A stretch of DNA of 64,000 bases from assembly GCA_902773835.1 (NCBI GenBank), contig CACYFZ010000003.1, positions 1 to 64,000 on the forward strand, given 5' to 3'. The notes beneath the pieces were generated by a model. It saw only the letters and a program-made list of their open reading frames with translations. It had not been told where the DNA came from and did not search any database. Within the stretch, counting starts at the first letter, position 1. Every line of letters begins with the position of its first letter. Made by a program: the position numbers and the translations under genes. This stretch comes from an uncultured Eubacteriales bacterium. Lineage in GTDB: Bacteria > Bacillota > Clostridia > Peptostreptococcales > Anaerovoracaceae. Positions 60,004 to 64,000 of this stretch are shown piece after piece.

Positions 60004-60579
60004 ATGAGAATTGATGCAGGCGGCAAACAATGCCCTATCCCGGTAATCATGGCGAAGAAAGAGCTTGAGGCAGGAACTCAGGATGTTGAAATAATCGTAG
60101 ACGGTCAGGCGCAGATAGATAATCTCGCAAGACTCGGGGACGCCCTGGGAAGACCGACGACAAGTGAGCCGTGCGGAGACAAGTTTCTCGTAAAGTTCGC
60201 CAACGGTGAGACCAAGATGGGAGCCGTAGTTGCCGAGGCCGGAAGCTATGCCGTTTTCTATAACAAAGATTCAATCGGAACCAATGAGGGAGAGCTCGGA
60301 AGAAATCTCGCGAAGATGTCTATTTTCACACTCAGCGAGTCCGACAACATTCCGTCATACATGCTCTTCATGAACGAAGGAGTAAAGCTGGTAACCGGAG
60401 TGGAGCCTCAGATAGTCGAGAATCTCCAGACCCTTATAGAAAAAGGTACTCAGGTTCTGGTATGCGGAACATGTCTGAATTTCTACGGACTTACCGATGA
60501 GATTAAGGTCGGTACCGTCAGCAATATGTACGATATACTCGGTGCCATGCAGGAAGTAAGCAAGGTAATCAAACTGTAA
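60004..60579 (+). CDS. yedF: Sulfurtransferase-like selenium metabolism protein YedF
   Basis: 191 residues. The N-terminal ~75 residues are a TusA/SirA domain with GKQCPIPVIMAKKEL (C10, the likely persulfide or selenide carrier); the C-terminal half is a DsrE-like domain (YMLFMNEGVKLV, LVCGTCLNFYGL). Two-domain YedF proteins tend to occur with selenium-use genes, though no selenophosphate synthetase or selA/B is in the window. GGAGGAGAT precedes the ATG at 60004; the longer frame from 59947 lacks a site. A TATAAT (59967-59972) lies upstream with a weak -35. A DUF3343 gene follows after a terminator, a frequent pairing. Confidence 0.88.
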   Translation: MRIDAGGKQCPIPVIMAKKELEAGTQDVEIIVDGQAQIDNLARLGDALGRPTTSEPCGDKFLVKFANGETKMGAVVAEAGSYAVFYNKDSIGTNEGELGRNLAKMSIFTLSESDNIPSYMLFMNEGVKLVTGVEPQIVENLQTLIEKGTQVLVCGTCLNFYGLTDEIKVGTVSNMYDILGAMQEVSKVIKL

Positions 60580-60604
60580 AGATCAGAATATATGATTTAT
60601 CTTA

Positions 60605-60632
60605 AGCGGGCTCATAAAGAGTCCGCTTTTTG
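60605..60632 (+). terminator. Terminator of yedF
   Basis: AGCGGGCTC (60605-60613) and GAGTCCGCT (60619-60627) form a 9-base stem with one G-T pair, a 5-base loop and a T run. Confidence 0.85.
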
Positions 60633-60635
60633 TGG

Positions 60636-60641
60636 TAAAAT
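60636..60641 (+). promoter_or_regulatory. -10 box of the second DUF3343 gene
   Basis: TAAAAT ends 7 bases before the ATG at 60649, with no ribosome site between, suggesting a leaderless transcript beginning right after the yedF terminator. The -35 region overlaps the terminator and is poor. Confidence 0.4.
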
Positions 60642-60648
60642 ACGGGAT

Positions 60649-60921
60649 ATGAATGAATATTATCTGATGACTTTTGAATCTACACATGCGGCAATTTCTA
60701 CAGAGAAATTGCTGAAGCCCGCCGGCGTGAGAATAATGCCGGTGCCGAGGTTTATCTCCGCCAGCTGCGGCATATCTATTCGCATCACTCCTGAGCAAAG
60801 AGAAGAGACGGAAGAGTTATTCAGAAAGAGCGGTGATTTGAAACCCGATGAGTATGCCTACTATCATGTGCAGACGGGAAAAGAGAGTAAAGAAGTCATC
60901 TGTGAAAAGATAGAAATATAA
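60649..60921 (+). CDS. DUF3343 putative Se/S carrier-like protein (YedF-linked)
   Basis: 90 residues. Landmarks: YLMTFESTHAAISTEKLLKP, then PVPRFISASCGISIRI with the single conserved Cys at residue 40, the usual form of the family. Being next to yedF, it may take part in the same sulfur or selenium relay. I start at 60649 (MNEYYLM); the longer frame from 60592 passes through the terminator. It differs from the paralogue at 58046 in having CG rather than CCG. Confidence 0.82.
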   Translation: MNEYYLMTFESTHAAISTEKLLKPAGVRIMPVPRFISASCGISIRITPEQREETEELFRKSGDLKPDEYAYYHVQTGKESKEVICEKIEI

Positions 60922-60939
60922 GGATTGGAGAAATCTGAT

Positions 60940-63153
60940 TTGGAGAACGAGAAAAACAAAGCGTTGCTGGAAAGAATCGCTGAGCTTGAGAAGAGCCTGG
61001 AGTCCTTGGAAAAAAGATCCGGGCTTTTAAGTGAAGAGCTAAAAAGCATAAAAAGCAACGTCGAAGCTATTAAATCTGAAGCCGGGGCAGGTGTAAATAC
61101 TGCCGCTTCCGAGACCGGGCCTGAAATAATCACTCAGGAGATAGCAGTGCCTTCGGAAGTTAGTATTACGACTGCCACTAAAACGATTGCGAAAGCAAAT
61201 CCAAAGAAAGCAAAGCCTAAGAAAGAAAAGAATGTCAGTCTTGAGCAGTTTATAGGAAGAAATGCCATGGGCATAGGCGCATCTGTTTTGGTGTTCATAG
61301 CCATGATTATGTTTGCCACCCTGCTCATGCCGTATATGGGGCAGGAAGTAAAATGCGCCGCGATGTATGTATTCAGCTTCATTCTCATAGGACTGGGGGA
61401 ATGGGTATACAGAAAGCAGAAGAACGGATATCTGATACTATCCGCCTGCGGTGCGGGAGTCCTTTATATATCCATAGTTGCGACTCACGTATACTTCAGG
61501 TTTATAGATATGATTCCTCTTTACGTCCTGCTTTTGCTTTGGATGGCGTATGTGTCGTATTTAGGAAAGAAGAGGAGCCTTATCTTCGTTATTGTAGGTC
61601 AGATAGGAATCGCTATGTCGATCCTGATGTCCGCATACGGTATAGATACCGCCCTCTATCTTTATCTCAGATTCGTCTTTGTCCTGATAGCTGAAGGCAT
61701 GTATTACATCGTATTCCTTAAGTCGAAGTACAATTTCAAGCTTACGAACACCATCGGTATAATGGCGGCGTTTTTCGCATTTGACAGCGTGGTATTCAAC
61801 AAATACCTGAATTACAGTTACTCTGCCAACAGACCCGGACTGACAGTGGTGCTGCTGACCTTGGCAATCACAGCGCTTGCGGCGTGCAGACTTATAAGTG
61901 CTTCGGATAATTTAAAACAGCTTAACACGAGTGCCGTCGTATCGCTGGTTAACGGCATTTTTGTTCTCTTGACCTGCAGCTCCCTGAAAGATGCCACGGG
62001 CAATTTGGGGATGCTGCTGAATATGGAAAATGCACCTTTACTTATGCAGTCTGCGTGGTGCTATCTGCCTTTAACGATTTATCTGGCAGCTGTTATTGCT
62101 GCAATCGTGCGTAATGGTAAAAAAGGAAAATACAATTCGGGAGTTTTGGCCTGCATTGCGTTCGGAGCGTTCCTTCTGAGCATACTTTTACTCCCGCATC
62201 AGATATGTCCGGTTTTGTATGCGGCTATTCTCTTGATGCTTGTGGCTTATAATGCGCAAGCTGACAGAAATGAATTATATCTTCTGTCACAGGCGGTGGT
62301 TTGCCTCGGCATGACCGTGACGGAAAAGGGTTCAGGCTTATTCTCTTCGCTGTTTATATTGGTGCTGTCTCTGGCTCAGATGGCATACAGCAGAACTTTG
62401 AACCCGCGCAGGCGCTTTATGCCGTATGAGATTATTTCTTATCTCACAACAATAGGATACCTCTTTGTTCTGGCGCCTGTTGCTTTGGAAAAGCTCCGGG
62501 TGGACGATAAGTTCATCAGCTTCATTGTACAGACCGTGCTGATCATCTGTGTACAGCTGGCTGCAAAGAGATTCAACTGGATGTACAACAAAGATAATAA
62601 ATTGAGCGTATTTTATTTCGCCAATCTGTTCTTCATGATTATCAGCGCATGGGGGATTTCTTATTCTGAAGGTGTAGTTCAAATTATAATTGCAACGCTG
62701 CTCACTGCAGTTATTTTCAGCATTAACCTAAGATCGCTGCTGACCATTACTGAAAAATACGGAGCATATATTGCTGCCAAATACAGCGTGCTGATTGGCG
62801 TGTTTATGTATCATTTAAATGTATCGAGTTATGTTTACAGCATAGTTTATTTGATAATATCCATAATTTGCGTAGTAGCGGGCTTTAAGATTTCTAACAA
62901 GAGTGTCAGGTTGTACGGCCTGATCCTATCCATGCTTTCAATAGCCAAGCTCATACTGATTGACATTTCGTACAGCAATACTCTTATGAGGGCTTTTAGC
63001 TTCCTCATTTGCGGACTCCTGTGCTTCGGTATCAGCCTTATCTACAACCACATAGATAAGCAGCAGAAAGCAAAAGAGTTGCAGCAAGAGTATGCTTTGA
63101 ATAATCCTGAAATTGAAAACAGGGGGGATGCAATAAACAATGGTGATATTTGA
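60940..63153 (+). CDS. DUF2339 multi-pass membrane protein
   Basis: About 737 residues. An N-terminal coiled coil (LLERIAELEKSLESLEKRSG) and a Lys/Pro-rich linker are followed by about 20 hydrophobic segments, starting with FIGRNAMGIGASVLVFIAMI, which is how DUF2339 proteins begin their membrane part. The family has no established function; cell-envelope roles are suspected. I prefer the TTG at 60940 because GGAG lies 8-9 bases upstream; a TTG at 60925 has its purine tract too close. The 3' end overlaps the HAD gene by 14 bases, so DUF2339, HAD and GDPD genes form one unit. Confidence 0.82.
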   Translation: MENEKNKALLERIAELEKSLESLEKRSGLLSEELKSIKSNVEAIKSEAGAGVNTAASETGPEIITQEIAVPSEVSITTATKTIAKANPKKAKPKKEKNVSLEQFIGRNAMGIGASVLVFIAMIMFATLLMPYMGQEVKCAAMYVFSFILIGLGEWVYRKQKNGYLILSACGAGVLYISIVATHVYFRFIDMIPLYVLLLLWMAYVSYLGKKRSLIFVIVGQIGIAMSILMSAYGIDTALYLYLRFVFVLIAEGMYYIVFLKSKYNFKLTNTIGIMAAFFAFDSVVFNKYLNYSYSANRPGLTVVLLTLAITALAACRLISASDNLKQLNTSAVVSLVNGIFVLLTCSSLKDATGNLGMLLNMENAPLLMQSAWCYLPLTIYLAAVIAAIVRNGKKGKYNSGVLACIAFGAFLLSILLLPHQICPVLYAAILLMLVAYNAQADRNELYLLSQAVVCLGMTVTEKGSGLFSSLFILVLSLAQMAYSRTLNPRRRFMPYEIISYLTTIGYLFVLAPVALEKLRVDDKFISFIVQTVLIICVQLAAKRFNWMYNKDNKLSVFYFANLFFMIISAWGISYSEGVVQIIIATLLTAVIFSINLRSLLTITEKYGAYIAAKYSVLIGVFMYHLNVSSYVYSIVYLIISIICVVAGFKISNKSVRLYGLILSMLSIAKLILIDISYSNTLMRAFSFLICGLLCFGISLIYNHIDKQQKAKELQQEYALNNPEIENRGDAINNGDI

Positions 63154-63775
63154 TTTGGACGGAACGCTCTGGGATTCCACCAGAGAGGTGGCGGACTCTT
63201 GGAATGTTATGATAGAAGAGGAAACGGGAGAGAGGATAAGGCTCACGCCGGAGATTATTTCCTCCGTTATGGGAAAGACCATGACGCAGATAGCGGATGA
63301 GCTTTTTTCCGATATTCCTGAGGATAAGAGATACAGGCTTTCGCATAAATGTGAAGCTTATGAAATTGATTATATAAGAGAACGAGGCGCCAATCTTTAT
63401 CCGGGAGTAAGGGAGACTTTGGATAAGCTTTACGAAGCCGGAGTTAAAATGGCCGTCGTCAGCAACTGCCAGGAAGGTTATATTGCGGCTTTTATAGAGT
63501 CGATGAATATGCAAAAATACTTCGTTGACTACGAGGAGTGGGGCAGGACAGGCCTCGGCAAGGATGAAAATATTCGCCTGGTCATGGAAAGGAACGGGGA
63601 GGCCGAAGCCGTGTATGTCGGAGACATACAGCGCGACGCGGATGCGGCGCATGCGGCAGGCGTTCCCTGCATATATGCCGCATACGGCTTCGGACGCATT
63701 GCCGATGCGGATGGAGTTATAAACAGTTTCGAAGAGCTGCCCGGAGTTCTTCGAGAGATGGGGTTCATTGATTAA
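63140..63775 (+). CDS. HAD-superfamily phosphatase (phosphoglycolate-phosphatase-like)
   Basis: 211 residues. HAD motif [14 protein letters not shown] at the very start, motif II AVVSNCQ, a Lys in [12 protein letters not shown] and motif [19 protein letters not shown]; a helical C1 cap lies between motifs I and II. It hydrolyses a small phosphate ester, exact substrate unknown. It is translationally coupled to the DUF2339 gene and followed almost at once by a GDPD gene, whose product glycerol-3-phosphate is one imaginable link. Confidence 0.9.
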   Translation: MVIFDLDGTLWDSTREVADSWNVMIEEETGERIRLTPEIISSVMGKTMTQIADELFSDIPEDKRYRLSHKCEAYEIDYIRERGANLYPGVRETLDKLYEAGVKMAVVSNCQEGYIAAFIESMNMQKYFVDYEEWGRTGLGKDENIRLVMERNGEAEAVYVGDIQRDADAAHAAGVPCIYAAYGFGRIADADGVINSFEELPGVLREMGFID

Positions 63776-63776
63776 G

Positions 63777-64000
63777 ATGTTCGCAAAGAAAGTACGGATG
63801 AAAAAAGAATATGAGCTGGCACGGGCCTATGCCCATAGGGGCTATCACTGCAAGCCGGAGATCCCGGAAAATTCCATGGCTGCGTTCAGACGCGCTCTTG
63901 AACACGGAATGGCATCGGAACTTGACGTACACTTGATACATGACGGAACTTTGGTCGTTTTTCATGATGACGATTTGAAACGTGAGACAGGCGTAAAGGG
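63777..64000 (+). CDS. Glycerophosphodiester phosphodiesterase, 5' part
   Basis: Cut by the right edge; 74 residues are visible. The GDPD signature is clear: [21 protein letters not shown] (HRG and the ExN metal/catalytic region), [20 protein letters not shown] (ELDV and HD). It would cleave glycerophosphodiesters to glycerol-3-phosphate and an alcohol. No signal peptide is apparent. The ATG lies two bases after the HAD stop, so the two are in one operon. Confidence 0.88.
   Translation, partial: MFAKKVRMKKEYELARAYAHRGYHCKPEIPENSMAAFRRALEHGMASELDVHLIHDGTLVVFHDDDLKRETGVK

Overview
The window looks like chromosome from a strictly anaerobic, Gram-positive, moderate-GC member of the Clostridia. 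Supporting signs are AGGAGG-type ribosome sites, lipoprotein signal peptides, a giant Cna-B surface protein with a sortase-like C-terminus, and oxygen-sensitive enzymes: an HgdB-type double-cubane reductase with its activase, a nitrogenase-like set, a HydE-like radical SAM enzyme and Fe-type alcohol dehydrogenase. The family (perhaps Anaerovoracaceae-like) is a guess. No rRNA, tRNA, CRISPR array, phage or transposase was recognised.

Layout. 1-7.4 kb: a hairpin-rich left edge, uvrA, a small minus-strand gene, an acyl-CoA synthetase, an 8-oxoguanine-deaminase-like amidohydrolase and a thioredoxin-fold lipoprotein. 7.4-14.2 kb: an AT-richer surface-glycan island with a broken family 2 glycosyltransferase, a sulfotransferase-like protein, an asparagine-synthetase-like protein and two minus-strand glycosyltransferases, one carrying two catalytic domains. 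14.6-32.2 kb: one uninterrupted gene for a 5,872-residue wall-anchored protein of about 33 beta-sandwich modules. 32.3-40.5 kb: coaBC, mnmA, an aminotransferase, pta, a second acyl-CoA ligase, and a TlpA-like lipoprotein overlapping a TrxB-like reductase.

40.5-48.8 kb is the most unusual region. It holds a TM1266-type regulator gene, a leader with a terminator and a matching antiterminator, then tightly overlapping genes for a FecCD/BtuC-type permease, its ATPase, a HydE-like radical SAM enzyme, a NifH-like reductase and two NifD/K-like subunits. A dyad-rich regulatory gap and a metal/cofactor-type binding lipoprotein follow. NifB, NifE and NifN are absent, so nitrogen fixation is unlikely. 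I infer an uptake-plus-ATP-driven-reduction system acting on an imported metal complex or tetrapyrrole-like cofactor.

48.8-64 kb: a small zincin, an AlkD-like DNA repair protein, a polar amino-acid ABC transporter followed by a DapF-fold racemase-like gene, a CBS/DRTGG manganese pyrophosphatase, an Fe-alcohol dehydrogenase, the double-cubane reductase with a DUF3343 protein and activase, a sirtuin, YedF and a second DUF3343 protein, a DUF2339 membrane protein, a HAD phosphatase, and the start of a glycerophosphodiester phosphodiesterase that runs off the right edge.

Most transcription units end in clear intrinsic terminators. Several promoters use the -10 hexamer TAGAAT, and at least three genes (uvrA, the zincin and the second DUF3343 gene) appear to start only 6-7 bases after a -10 box, as expected for leaderless transcripts.
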